From Streptomyces tendae (GTDB taxonomy: Bacteria; Actinomycetota; Actinomycetes; Streptomycetales; Streptomycetaceae): a stretch of DNA of 64,000 nucleotides. The position numbers were made by a program, and so were the translations under genes. This document shows, one piece after another, positions 25,897-35,169 of this stretch. The first letter of the stretch is position 1. The number at the start of each line of letters is the position of its first letter. The stretch is taken from the NCBI RefSeq assembly GCF_008632955.1, contig NZ_CP043959.1:4588001-4652000 (forward strand), read 5' to 3'. A model generated the notes under the pieces. The model saw only the letters and a program-made list of their open reading frames with translations, ran no database searches and was not told where the DNA came from.

Positions 25897-26967
25897 ATGA
25901 AGCTGCATATCCCGGGCCGGGGCGACCGGCCGGTTCACTCAGACGCGCCGGACGAGTCCGCGGCCTCGCGGCGGGACGGGCAGCCGGCGCAGGAGCCGGC
26001 CCGAGCGACGCGGTGGAGGCGGCGGCGCCGGACACTCCGACCAAGCTCCCCAAGGGGGCGTGGAAGGGGCGCTCAAGGGCAGCGTGCGCGAGTTCAAGGA
26101 CGACGAACTGACCGACCGCGCCGCCGCCCTGACGTACTACGGGGTGCTGGCACTGTTCCGGCGCTGCTGGCGCTGGTGTCGATCCTGGGACTCACCGGGA
26201 AGTCGACGACGGACAGGGTGCTGGAGAACGTCCAGGAGCTCACGGCCCCGGCGCCGCGCGGGACATCATCACGCAGGCGATCCAGCAGCTGCAGGGCAAC
26301 GCGGGCGTCGGGTCGCTGGTGGCGATCCTCGGTCTGCTGCTGGCCATCTGTCGGCGTCGGGCTACGTGCCGCGTTCATGCGCTCGGCGAACGCGGTGTAC
26401 GACATGCCCGAGGGGCGCCCGGTGTGGAAGGTGCTGCCGGTGCGCGTGGCGTGACGGTCGCGCTGCTGCTGATGGCCGGGATCAGCGCGCTGATCGTGGT
26501 CTTCACCGGCGGGCTGGCCCGTCAGGGGCGACCTGCTGGGGCTCGGAGACACCGCGCTGACGGTGTGGTCGATCGCCAAGTGGCCGGTGCTGGTCCTGCT
26601 GGTCACCGTCATGATCGCGCTGCTGTACTGGGCCGCGCCGAACGCCAAGGTCAAGGGCTTCCGGTGGGTCACGCCGGCAGCTTCCTGGCGCTGCTGATCT
26701 GGCTGATCGCCTCCGCCGGCTTCGCCCTCTACGTCGCCAACTTCGGGTCGTACAACAAGACGTACGGCACGATGGCCGGTGTCATCGTCTTCCTCATCTG
26801 GCTGTGGATCACCAACCTGGCGATCCTGCTGGGCCTGGAGTTCGACGCGGAGATCGCCCGGCAGCGGGCCATCGCCGGGGTCATCCTCCGAGGAGGAGCC
26901 GTACACGCAGCCGCGGGACACCCGCGCCTGGGACGAGCAGGACCGGCAGAAGATGGACGGCGCCTGA
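25897..26967 (+). pseudogene. YihY/BrkB-family membrane protein gene with many frameshifts
   Basis: Pieces in three frames together make a YihY-type inner-membrane protein: LKGSVREFKDDELTDRAAAL, TYYGVLALF, SILGLTGKSTTDRVLENVQE, SANAVYDMPEGRPVWKVLPV, WPVLVLLVTVMIALLYWAAP, FALYVANFGSYNKTYGTMAG and LWITNLAILLGLEFDAEIAR. About eight single-base losses or gains are needed; most fall in short G or C runs (for example near 26159, 26349, 26450 and 26663). The start ATG at 25897 has no good ribosome site. As given it cannot make the full protein. Confidence 0.85.
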
Positions 26968-26984
26968 CCCGCCGGGGTCCCGGC

Positions 26985-27022
26985 GGACTGAGGCCCGCCG
27001 GGACCCCGGCGGGCCTCAGTCC
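26985..27022. terminator. Two-way terminator after yihY relic
   Basis: GGACTGAGGCCCGCCGGG (26985-27002) and CCCGGCGGGCCTCAGTCC (27005-27022) form an 18-bp perfect stem with a 2-base spacer between two convergent genes. The stop codon of the flavodoxin-like gene lies inside the right arm. Confidence 0.87.
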
Positions 27023-27468
27023 GCGAGCCCTGCCGCGAGGGTGGCGCCCAGTTCCCAGCACCGTTCCAGGGCGGCCTTGTCCGGCTCGCCGGTGACGGTC
27101 ACGGCCTCGACGGCGCGGCGCCAGCCGAGGCCGGTGGTGACGGACTCGATCCCGCGCACCGCGCCGGTGACGTCGGTGCCGCCGTGCACGTAGTACCCGA
27201 AGGGCCTGCCCCGGGTGGTGTCCAGGCAGGGGTAGTAGACCTGGTCGAAGAAGTGCTTGAGCGCCCCCGACATGTAGCCGAGGTTGGCCGGGGTGCCGAG
27301 CAGGTAGCCGTCGGCCTCCAGGACATCGGTCGCGGTTGCGGACAGCGCGGCACGGCGCACCACCCGCACGCCCTCGATCTCCGGGGCGGTGGCGCCGGAG
27401 ACGACGGCTTCGAACATCGCCTGGCAGTTCGGCGAGGGCGTGTGGTGGACGATCAGCACGGTCGGCAC
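27016..27468 (-). CDS. Flavodoxin-like NAD(P)H-dependent reductase family protein
   Basis: 150 aa starting VPTVLIVHHTPSPNCQAMFE, where the first strand and phosphate-binding loop of the flavodoxin fold (HHTPSPN) are seen; ADGYLLGTPANLGYMSGALK and a FFDQVYYPCLD segment continue the FMN site. GTG at 27468 begins the fold exactly. Probably an FMN-dependent oxidoreductase of small aromatic or quinone substrates. The frame extends upstream but with non-coding sequence. Confidence 0.82.
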   Translation of the reverse strand: MPTVLIVHHTPSPNCQAMFEAVVSGATAPEIEGVRVVRRAALSATATDVLEADGYLLGTPANLGYMSGALKHFFDQVYYPCLDTTRGRPFGYYVHGGTDVTGAVRGIESVTTGLGWRRAVEAVTVTGEPDKAALERCWELGATLAAGLAD

Positions 27469-27589
27469 ACCCCGACCCTGCCGTGCCGGACGTCCCGACC
27501 GCAAGCCGTGCCCGAGCGAGGTGCCGTTGTGACGGCGGACGGGGGGTGGCACCATGCCGGGCATCGGGATTCAGGGAGGCGGGTGCGTA

Positions 27590-28231
27590 GTGGGCGGCGA
27601 AGGTCACGAGTCACCGGCGGTGGCGGTGTTCGACGCGCTGGGCAGCGACTACGAGAAGGCGTTCGCGTCCTCGTCGGCCCACCGGGCGTCACTGAACTGG
27701 CTGCTCGAACGGCTCTCCCCCGGCAGCACCGTGCTGGACGTGGGCAGCGGCACGGGACGTCCCACGGCCGCCGCGCTCGCCGGTGCCGGACACCGGGTGC
27801 TGGGCGTCGACGTGTCCCCGGTGATGGTGGAGATCGCCGCCCGGCAGGTGCCCGAGGCGGAGTTCCGCTGCGAGGACGTCCGGCGGATGCCACTCCCGGA
27901 GGGGTCGTACGACGCGGTCTGCGTGTACTTCGCGCTGCTCCAGATGAACCGGGCGGAGCAGACGGAACTGGTGCGCCGGCTGGCGGCGGCGGTGCGGCCG
28001 GGCGGCCTGCTGGTGCTGGCGACGGTGCCGCTGGACGTGGAGGAGTTCGACGGCGTGTTCATGGGCCGGCCGGTGCGGGTGACCAGCTTCGCGGCGCAGG
28101 ACGTCACCACGCTGGTGCGGGAGGCGGGACTGACGGTGGAGCGGGAGGAGAGCACCATGTTCACCCCGAGCCATCCGCAGGCCCGCCCGGAGCCGCATCT
28201 GTTCCTGCACTGCAGGCGGGGCGAGGGCTGA
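27590..28231 (+). CDS. SAM-dependent class I methyltransferase
   Basis: 213 aa. VLDVGSGTGRPTAAALAGAG is SAM motif I, VLGVDVSPVMVE motif II, RMPLPEGSYDAVCVYFALLQ the post-II strand. GGGAGG is 10 bases before the GTG at 27590, preferred over an ATG 36 bases upstream. Substrate unknown; no biosynthetic partners adjoin it. Confidence 0.85.
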   Translation: MGGEGHESPAVAVFDALGSDYEKAFASSSAHRASLNWLLERLSPGSTVLDVGSGTGRPTAAALAGAGHRVLGVDVSPVMVEIAARQVPEAEFRCEDVRRMPLPEGSYDAVCVYFALLQMNRAEQTELVRRLAAAVRPGGLLVLATVPLDVEEFDGVFMGRPVRVTSFAAQDVTTLVREAGLTVEREESTMFTPSHPQARPEPHLFLHCRRGEG

Positions 28232-28350
28232 GGCTCGCAGGACCGCCACGGACGGCGCGGCCCCGCTCCTCGCCCGCATCGGGTCGATGGGTCCCGGGTG
28301 ACGCCGCTCCGTCGCTGCCGGGACGCGTGTCGCGGGGACCGAGCGGGCCT

Positions 28351-28551
28351 TCAGCCCTGGGGCTCCTGCGGTGTGGCGTCGGCCTCGCGCAACGTCCGGT
28401 CCTTCAGCTCGGTGCGCGCCTCCGTGCGGTGGCCACGCGCGATGTAGTCCCGGACGACCGCCTCGACCGCGTCCTGGGGTGAGCCGATCCCCGCCAGGAC
28501 CATCACCTCCACCACGAGTTCCGCGTCGAGACCGATGCTGACCTTGGCCAC
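28351..28551 (-). CDS. Small VapB/ribbon-helix-helix-like protein
   Basis: 66 aa beginning VAKVSIGLDAELVVEVMVLA and continuing DAVEAVVRDYIARGHRTEAR: a short strand followed by two helices, as in ribbon-helix-helix or VapB-type antitoxins. AGAAGGGGG precedes the GTG. No toxin (PIN domain) gene is adjacent, so it may be an orphan antitoxin-like regulator. Confidence 0.65.
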   Translation of the reverse strand: MAKVSIGLDAELVVEVMVLAGIGSPQDAVEAVVRDYIARGHRTEARTELKDRTLREADATPQEPQG

Positions 28552-28613
28552 CCCGTGCCCCCTTCTCACGTCGTGGCCGCACTCTAGTTGCTCGCGGTCC
28601 GTGAGGAAGCCGG

Positions 28614-29201
28614 TCAGCCGGTCATGCGTTTGCGCCAGGTGGGTTCGACCTGTCGCCACTCCGCCTCCCACTGGTCCAGCCGCCGCAGCCGCAGGCGGGC
28701 GCGGGCGAGCCAGCCGCCGACCAGGACCACGCCCCCGACGACGACGGCGACCGTGATGCCGGCCATCGCCACCTGGAAGCCGGCCTCGGCGCCCTCGGGC
28801 GGCGGGGACACCAGCCGGCCGGACGCGTCGTTCCACACGGTGACCTCGGTGCCCTCCTTGCTGCCGGCGGGGACCTCGGTGCGCCCCGTGTGGCGGGTGC
28901 CGTCCGGGGCGGTCCAGCGCACCTCGGCCCAGACGCCGCCGTCGCCGCTCTCGGACACGGGCGCCGCGTCGCGCGCGTTCTCGACCAGGACGGCCGGGAC
29001 CGGGCTGCTGCGCTCACGCCGGTCGTCGAGCGACCCGTCGACCGCGCCGGCCGCCGCCAGCCCGCCGAACCCGGCGAGGAGCAGGGCGAGGACGAACGTC
29101 GCGATCAGCAGCCAGGCCTCGGCCACGTCGCTGCGGCGGCACAGCGGGTTGCTCCGCCACCGCCACCAACGCACCCCGGCCCTCGCACCATGCGTCGCCA
29201 T
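28614..29201 (-). CDS. Rv1733c-like two-helix membrane protein
   Basis: 195 aa. An N-terminal NPLCRRSDVAEAW motif typical of the Rv1733c family is followed by a membrane helix (LLIATFVLALLLAGFGG), an external domain of about 90 residues (WTAPDGTRHTGRTEVPAG, VTVWNDASGRLVSPP) and a second helix (GITVAVVVGGVVLVGGWLA) with a basic tail. AGGAGGTGA stands before the ATG. Mycobacterial Rv1733c is a dormancy antigen; function unknown. Confidence 0.83.
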   Translation of the reverse strand: MATHGARAGVRWWRWRSNPLCRRSDVAEAWLLIATFVLALLLAGFGGLAAAGAVDGSLDDRRERSSPVPAVLVENARDAAPVSESGDGGVWAEVRWTAPDGTRHTGRTEVPAGSKEGTEVTVWNDASGRLVSPPPEGAEAGFQVAMAGITVAVVVGGVVLVGGWLARARLRLRRLDQWEAEWRQVEPTWRKRMTG

Positions 29202-29340
29202 GGGAGGTCACCTCCTCGCACGGGTGCTGACCGCGCCACCTCTCCAGGGTGGACCGTTCCGTCCCGGCCCGCACGGGCGGAACGGGCCTTTCCGTCAACT
29301 CACCGACCAGGAACCGGAGTCGGTCCGGCGGCGGTTCCGG

Positions 29341-30414
29341 TCAGACCGACGGGTGGACGGGGACCACTTCGTGCTGGGGGACACCGAGGACGACCTTGAG
29401 CGCCCCCGTCTCGGCGGCGTTGCCGAAGACGTCGTACGCCTCCTGCATCTGGTCCAGGGGGAAGGTGTGGGAGACGAGGCGGCGGGTGGGCAGCCGGCCG
29501 GCCGCCGCCATGCGCAGCAGGGTCGGGGTGGAGTGGGTGTCGACAAGGCCGGTGGTGATGGTGACGTTCTTGATCCAGAGGTCCTCGAGGTGCAGGGTGG
29601 CGGGCGCGCCGTGCACGCCGACGTTGGCCACGTGGCCGCCGGGGCGCACCACCCGGGTGCACAGTTCGAAGGTCTCCGGGACGCCCACCGCCTCGATGAC
29701 CACGTCCGCGCCGAGTTCGCCGGTGAGGTCCTCGACGAGCTGTTCCGGCCCCTCGCCCGCGTCGGCCACGGCGTCGGCGCCGAACTCCTTCGCAGCCTGG
29801 AGCCTGGCGGCCGCCAGGTCCACGGCGACGACCCGCTCGGGCCCGAACAGCCGTGCGGTGGCGATCGCGGCCAGACCGACCGGCCCGGCACCGACCACCA
29901 CCACGGTGTCCCCGGGCCGCACCCGCCCGTTGAGGACGCCCACCTCGTAGGCGGTGGGGAAGATGTCGGCCAGCAGCACGGCGTCCTCGTTGGCGAGGGC
30001 GCCGGGCAGCGGGTACACCGACAGATCGGCGAACGGGACCCGTACGTACTCGGCCTGGGTGCCGTCGACGAGGTGCCCGAGGATCCAGCCGCCACCGCCC
30101 CGGCACTGCCCGTACATGGCCTCGCGGCAGTAGCGGCAGCGGCCGCAGGCGGAGACGCAGGAGATCAGGACCCGGTCCCCGGGCCGTACGGTGCGGACGT
30201 CGGGCCCGGCCTCGACGATCTCGCCGACCGCCTCGTGACCGAGCACGGTGCCGGGCCGTACCTCGGGCAGGTCGCCCTTGAGGATGTGCAGGTCCGTCCC
30301 GCAGATGGTGACGGCGTCGACGCGGACGATGACGTCGCCGGGCTCCCGGATCTCCGGATCGGGAACCTCCTCCCACGCGGACTGACCGGGGCCGTGGAAG
30401 ACGTAACCCTTCAT
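29341..30414 (-). CDS. Zinc-dependent alcohol dehydrogenase (medium-chain)
   Basis: 357 aa MDR-family enzyme. Cys in TICGTDLHILKGD and GHEAVGEIVEAGPD provide catalytic-zinc ligands; ACGRCRYCREAMYGQC holds the structural zinc cysteines. VVVVGAGPVGLAAIATAR is the NAD(P) motif. AAGGTGAG precedes the ATG at 30414. The frame happens to be open for 3 kb upstream, opposite no gene but in an alternative frame of the P-type ATPase, and this should be ignored. Likely oxidises a secondary alcohol or formaldehyde adduct; substrate unknown. Confidence 0.9.
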   Translation of the reverse strand: MKGYVFHGPGQSAWEEVPDPEIREPGDVIVRVDAVTICGTDLHILKGDLPEVRPGTVLGHEAVGEIVEAGPDVRTVRPGDRVLISCVSACGRCRYCREAMYGQCRGGGGWILGHLVDGTQAEYVRVPFADLSVYPLPGALANEDAVLLADIFPTAYEVGVLNGRVRPGDTVVVVGAGPVGLAAIATARLFGPERVVAVDLAAARLQAAKEFGADAVADAGEGPEQLVEDLTGELGADVVIEAVGVPETFELCTRVVRPGGHVANVGVHGAPATLHLEDLWIKNVTITTGLVDTHSTPTLLRMAAAGRLPTRRLVSHTFPLDQMQEAYDVFGNAAETGALKVVLGVPQHEVVPVHPSV

Positions 30415-30821
30415 GCCGATCTCACCTTCTCGCTGGGCGGCGGGCCCCGGCGCGGGGCGTGCGCGACCCGCCTGCGTCGGCGGAGCCGGGGTGTGCCGGG
30501 CGCCGCCCCTGCCCTTCCAGTCTGTGCGCCGTGCGCCGGTTCCGCCGCGCGCGACGGCGACACCCGTGCGCTTGCGGGCACAGGGGCGTCCGGCAACGGG
30601 CAGGGGACGCCAAGTCACCCGGTGAGAGGCGTCCGGCCGGACGGTGGGGGTGCCGTCCACGCGGCATGAGACGCTCGGCCGCGCGGCGTGGGGCGCCGGG
30701 CCCCCGGGGGGACGTCCGGCCCCTGGATGCGTGGGGCGCGGCCCCGAGGGGGCGTCCGACCGCGGGAGGGCGTCCGGCCGCGCGGCGTGGGGCGTTCGGC
30801 CACGCCGTGGGAGGCGTCCCG
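30415..30821. repeat. Intergenic region with repeated GCGTCCGGCC-type units
   Basis: About 400 bases without a gene. CGGCCGCGCGGCGTGGGGCG occurs exactly at 30676-30695 and 30775-30794, and variants of GGCGTCCGGCCG recur at about 30627, 30711, 30751 and 30768. It includes the upstream region of the alcohol dehydrogenase gene and the tail side of the P-type ATPase gene. No conserved protein is encoded. Confidence 0.6.
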
Positions 30822-33800
30822 TCAGGCGACGGGACGGGCGATTCCCGTGTGCAGGAGGTGGCGGGTCTGGCGCGCCGAGTCGCCGAGGCGCAGGGCGAGG
30901 CGGGTGGCGAGGTCGTAGAGGCGGCGTACGGCGGCGAGGTGTTCCAGCCGGGGGGCGAGCGCCGACAGGGCGATCGCCAGGGCGACCCCGGTCCAGGCGA
31001 CCGGGCCGAGCGGGACGCAGCCGAAGAAGTGGCTGACGCCGGGCGTCTGCACCAGCGCGGCGAGCACCGCGGCGGAGCCGAGCGCGGTCACCCACACCAG
31101 GGTGCTGTGGCGCCGTCCGGAGAGGGTCTGCACCAGCTGGGCGCCGACCACCCCGCACAGGGCCATGGTCGTGGAGCGGCGTTCGGTGCCGGGGGTGAGC
31201 CGGCCGATCAGATAGGCGGTGACCGCGCCGAGGCAGGTGGTCACACCGCGCCGCCGGATGGAGCGCAGCAGCGGCGCGCCGAGCACGTCGAGGCTCATCG
31301 GGCCGGTCGCGGCGTGCGCCGCCGTGGACGGGTCGTCGCTCGGTGTCACGGCCACCGCCATGGCCGGGAACATGTCGGTGAGCAGGTTGACCAGCAGCAG
31401 CTGGCGGGTCGACAGCGGCGAGGAGCCGGCGAGCAGGGTGCCCAGCACGCTGAAGCCGACCTCGCCGGCGTTGCCGCCGATGAGGATGCTCACCGCGTCG
31501 GCCACGCTGCGCCACAGCGCCCGGCCCTCGGCGAAGGCGTCCACCAGGACGGACAGGTCGCCGCCGGTGAGCACGATGTCGGCGGCGTTGCGGGCGGCCG
31601 CGGAGCCGCGGGCCTCGATGCCGACGCCCACGTCGGCGGCGCGGATGGCGGCGGCGTCGTTGGCGCCGTCGCCGGCCATCGCCACGACCCGGCCGGCCTG
31701 CTGCAGGGCCTCCACGACGTGCAGCTTCTGCTCGGGCGCGACCCGTGCGACGACACCGGCGCCGTGCAGGGCGCGCACCCGGTCGGCGCGGCCCATGGCG
31801 ACCAGCTCGTCCCCGGTGACCACCCGTGTCTCCTCGGGCCAGCCCAGTTGCAGGGCGATGGCGCGGGCGGTCTCCGGGTGGTCGCCGGTGAGCATGACCG
31901 GCAGGATGCCGGACGCGCGCAGCGCGGTGAGCAGTTCCTGCGAGGTCTCGCGCGGTACGTCGGCCAGGGCGACCAGTCCGACGAACTCCAGCCCGCCCAG
32001 GCCGTCCTGGAGCTCCGCCGCCGGGTCGTCGCCCCGGTACGGGCGGCGGGCGACGGCGAGGACGCGCAGTCCCTGGCCGGCGAGGGTGTGGGCGGTGCCG
32101 GTCGCCGCGTCGGGCAGGTCCGCGCAGGCGGGCAGCACGGTCTCGGGGGCGCCCTTCACGACGAGGTACGTCCCCTCGCCGTCGCGGCCGACGGCCGCCG
32201 CGTAGCCGCGGCTGGCCTCGAAGGCCAGTTCGCCGTGGGCGGTCCAGGCGTCGTCCGGCGGGGCGGCGTCCAGCACCGCCTCGTCGGTGGCGTGCGCGAC
32301 CTTGCGTCCCTCGGCGGTCTCCTCCTGCGGGCAGGCGCGCGCGGCCTGCCGTACGACCGCCACGGCCCGCTCCGCGTCCGGGGCCAGGACGGTGCCGTCG
32401 GCGGCGGCCACCCGCACCAGGCGGAGCCGGTTCTCGGTGAGGGTGCCGGTCTTGTCGAAGCACACGGTGTCGACCCGGCCGAGCGCCTCCAGGGTGCGCG
32501 GGGTGCGCACCAGCACGCCCCGGCGGGAGAGGCGGCGGGCGGCCGCCATCTGGGCGACGGTCGCGACCAGCGGCAGCCCCTCCGGGACGGCTGCGACGGC
32601 CACGGCGACACCGCCGCTGACGGCGCGTCGCAGCGGGCTGCCGCGCAGCAGGGACAGCCCGGTCACCAGTGCTCCGCCGGTGAGGGTGACGGGGAGGGCC
32701 TTGCGGGTCAGCTCCTGCAGGCGGGCCTGCACACCGGCGGGTGGCGGGGTCCGGGAGGCCAGGGCGACCGCGCGGCCCGCCTCGGTGTGGTCGCCGGTGT
32801 CGACGACCAGCGCCTCGGCCCGGCCCGCGACCACGGTGGTGCCCTCGAAGACCATGCAGGTCCGCTGGGCGACCGGCGCGCCCGGCGTGGCGTCGACGTC
32901 CTTGGTGACGGGCAGCGACTCGCCGGTCAGCGACGACTCGTCGACCTCCAGCCCTTCGGCGCGCACCAGCCGGGCGTCCGCCGGTACGACGTCCCCGGCG
33001 GCGAGGTCGATCCGGTCCCCCGGCCGCAGCCGGACGGCGTCGACGGTCACCGTGCGGCTGTCGGTGACGTGCCGGCGGGCTCGGGGCTGCTGGTGGGCGG
33101 CCAGCCGGGCGAGCGCCCGTTCGGCGCGCAGCCGCTGCAGTCCGCCCGCGATCGCGTTGAGGTCCATGGCACCGACGACGAGCAGCGCGTCGACGACGGA
33201 GCCGAGCAGTGCCGAGGCGACCGCTCCGGTGGCCAGGACGGGGGTGAGCGGGTCGTCGAGCTCGCGGCGGACCGCGCCGGCCGCCTCCCAGGTCCAGCGG
33301 GCGGGCGCCGCCGCGCCGGTCCGGGTCAGGCGGGCGACGCGCTGCCGGGCGCGGGCGGTGAGCAGGTCGAGCCCGACGGGTTCGGTCGCGGTGCGGGCGT
33401 CCCGGAGCAGGGCGTGCGCCTCGTGCGGTTCCAGGGCGTGCCAGGGCACGTGCAGTCGCGGCTCGGGCGGCACGGCCCGGGCCACGCGTACGGCCTCGGT
33501 CCAGCCGCTGACCAGGGCGCCGGCCGCCGCGACGTTCACCGGCGCGTGGCGGGTGAGCCGCTGCCACACCCGGCCGCCGGGAGTGCCGCCGCGGGCCACC
33601 ATCAGCCCGGAGAGGGCGGCGCCCGCCCGGGCCAGGGTCTGCGAGCGGCGGCCGACCCGGCGGGCCGCGGGGACGGCGGTGAGCAGCCGCCAGACGTCCG
33701 CCAGTCCGCCGGGGGCGAGCGCGTCGGCGCCCCAGGGGATCGCCGAGAGGCCGTCGGTGAGGGCGATCGCCACGTCGCCCGCGGGCAGTCCGTCGGCGAT

Positions 33801-35144
33801 GTCGCGGTCGCCGTCGGCGGGCACGCGGGCCACGGCGACGACGATGTGCCCGTCGTGCTGGAGGGCGCGCACGATGTCGCCGAAGGGCAGGTCGACGGGG
33901 GCGACCTCGTCGGCGAGGCGGGTGATGTCCTTCAGCTCGGAACCGCCGGTGACGACGACGTGCAGCCCTGCCCGGCGGGCCGCGTCGAGCACCGCCTCCG
34001 CCCAGGGGTGCACGGGGTCGTGGTAGGGCGCGGGTTCCTCGTCCTCGGCCGGGGGGAGGTTGCGCAGCGCGTCGGCGTGCAGGACCAGCGAGTCGGCGAT
34101 CTCCAGCTGGCGCAGCCGGTCCCCGCCGCGTACCAGCACGCCGGACCGGGCGAGCGCGGTGCCGAGCACGGCGTTGAAGGCGGCCGGGCCGTAGCGCGCG
34201 GCCTTCGGGGAGCCGGCGAGCACGGCCTCGGCGGCCTCGCCGGTGTCACGGGTGATGAGGAGCGTGGCTGCGGCCCCGGCGACGCTGCCGGTGCCGGCGT
34301 TGGCCGCGTACGCCTGGGCGGGGGTCACGCGCAGCGGCGGGCGGATGTCCGGGGGACGCGGGATGCCGGCACGCCGTTCGCGGCAGATGTCGTCATGGAC
34401 CGCCTCGAAGGCGACCGCGCGGGCCGTCGCCTCGGTGAGCTGCCCCGTGCGCAGCAGGCCGTCGAGCAGCAGGGACACCGGGGACTGGGCGGCGCCGTGC
34501 GCGGCGGCGTTGGCCGCGGCGAGGAGCAGTTCCATGCCGCTGCCGCCGAGCCGCTCGCGCAGCCGGGCGCGGAAGCGGGGGTTCTCGCGCAGCAGGGTCA
34601 CGGTGGCGGTGAGCGCCTTGGGGCTGCGCGGCAGCCGCAGCGAGCGGCCGGCGAGGGCCCCGGCCACGCCGGCGGCGTCGAGCAGCAGGGCGGCCGCGGC
34701 GACCCGCACCTCGCGCGGGTCGCCGGGGTGGACGGTGGCGTCGTCCGGCTCGGGTCCGGCGTCCTCGGTGAGGCCGAGGCGGGCGGCGAGCGCGACGGCT
34801 CGCTCGCTCACGCGGTCGCCCGCCGCGTCCGTCGCCGCGGTCACCACGAGACGGGCGAGCCCTTCGTCCCAGTACGCGGCCACGACGTCGGGGTGGTCGA
34901 GCAGGCCGGCGGCGACCTGGCGGGCGAGCGGGCCGACGGCGGCGTCGGGGTGGCGCAGGGCGAGGTGGACGCGATGCCCGGCCCGCCAGTGCCGGCCGCC
35001 GCCGAGGGCGTTGCGGGCGACGTTCTTCAGGCGGCGCGTCGTGACCTGTACGGACGTCACGCCCTGGGCGGTGCCGCGGGCGGCTCCGGCGGCGGCCCCC
35101 GCCAGGGCCCCGGCGAGCGGGGCGACGTCGATGAGTGCGAGCAT
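30822..35144 (-). CDS. CtpI-like giant P-type ATPase with a degenerate N-terminal half
   Basis: 1440 aa, twice the usual length. The C-terminal half (from about 600) is a complete cation P-type ATPase: TGES in SSLTGESLPVTKD, PEGLP in helix 4, the phosphorylation motif CFDKTGTLTEN (Asp897), KGAPE, MLTGDHPETA and GDGANDAAAI. The N-terminal half contains a decayed copy of the catalytic core: residues near 345-360 (RQLEIADSLVLHADALRN) match the Asp-motif region with His356 in place of the aspartate, and VVVTGGSELKDITRLADE matches the hinge. Mycobacterial CtpI has similar size. GGGAG precedes the ATG at 35144. Ion unknown. Confidence 0.88.
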   Translation of the reverse strand: MLALIDVAPLAGALAGAAAGAARGTAQGVTSVQVTTRRLKNVARNALGGGRHWRAGHRVHLALRHPDAAVGPLARQVAAGLLDHPDVVAAYWDEGLARLVVTAATDAAGDRVSERAVALAARLGLTEDAGPEPDDATVHPGDPREVRVAAAALLLDAAGVAGALAGRSLRLPRSPKALTATVTLLRENPRFRARLRERLGGSGMELLLAAANAAAHGAAQSPVSLLLDGLLRTGQLTEATARAVAFEAVHDDICRERRAGIPRPPDIRPPLRVTPAQAYAANAGTGSVAGAAATLLITRDTGEAAEAVLAGSPKAARYGPAAFNAVLGTALARSGVLVRGGDRLRQLEIADSLVLHADALRNLPPAEDEEPAPYHDPVHPWAEAVLDAARRAGLHVVVTGGSELKDITRLADEVAPVDLPFGDIVRALQHDGHIVVAVARVPADGDRDIADGLPAGDVAIALTDGLSAIPWGADALAPGGLADVWRLLTAVPAARRVGRRSQTLARAGAALSGLMVARGGTPGGRVWQRLTRHAPVNVAAAGALVSGWTEAVRVARAVPPEPRLHVPWHALEPHEAHALLRDARTATEPVGLDLLTARARQRVARLTRTGAAAPARWTWEAAGAVRRELDDPLTPVLATGAVASALLGSVVDALLVVGAMDLNAIAGGLQRLRAERALARLAAHQQPRARRHVTDSRTVTVDAVRLRPGDRIDLAAGDVVPADARLVRAEGLEVDESSLTGESLPVTKDVDATPGAPVAQRTCMVFEGTTVVAGRAEALVVDTGDHTEAGRAVALASRTPPPAGVQARLQELTRKALPVTLTGGALVTGLSLLRGSPLRRAVSGGVAVAVAAVPEGLPLVATVAQMAAARRLSRRGVLVRTPRTLEALGRVDTVCFDKTGTLTENRLRLVRVAAADGTVLAPDAERAVAVVRQAARACPQEETAEGRKVAHATDEAVLDAAPPDDAWTAHGELAFEASRGYAAAVGRDGEGTYLVVKGAPETVLPACADLPDAATGTAHTLAGQGLRVLAVARRPYRGDDPAAELQDGLGGLEFVGLVALADVPRETSQELLTALRASGILPVMLTGDHPETARAIALQLGWPEETRVVTGDELVAMGRADRVRALHGAGVVARVAPEQKLHVVEALQQAGRVVAMAGDGANDAAAIRAADVGVGIEARGSAAARNAADIVLTGGDLSVLVDAFAEGRALWRSVADAVSILIGGNAGEVGFSVLGTLLAGSSPLSTRQLLLVNLLTDMFPAMAVAVTPSDDPSTAAHAATGPMSLDVLGAPLLRSIRRRGVTTCLGAVTAYLIGRLTPGTERRSTTMALCGVVGAQLVQTLSGRRHSTLVWVTALGSAAVLAALVQTPGVSHFFGCVPLGPVAWTGVALAIALSALAPRLEHLAAVRRLYDLATRLALRLGDSARQTRHLLHTGIARPVA

Positions 35145-35169
35145 TCCGGCTCCCGTGCGTGGTCGTGGT

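Noticed and set aside
25897..26967. Programmed ribosomal frameshifting in yihY
   Set aside because: About eight shifts in both directions within 900 bases cannot be programmed; decay or sequencing error is far more likely.
28351..28551. Complete toxin-antitoxin module
   Set aside because: Only the antitoxin-like gene is present; the neighbours are a methyltransferase and a membrane protein, with no PIN-domain gene.
30415..33567. Extension of the alcohol dehydrogenase frame upstream for more than 3 kb
   Set aside because: It runs through an alternative frame of the ATPase gene with Arg/Gly-rich translation; the dehydrogenase fold begins at 30414 with a ribosome site.
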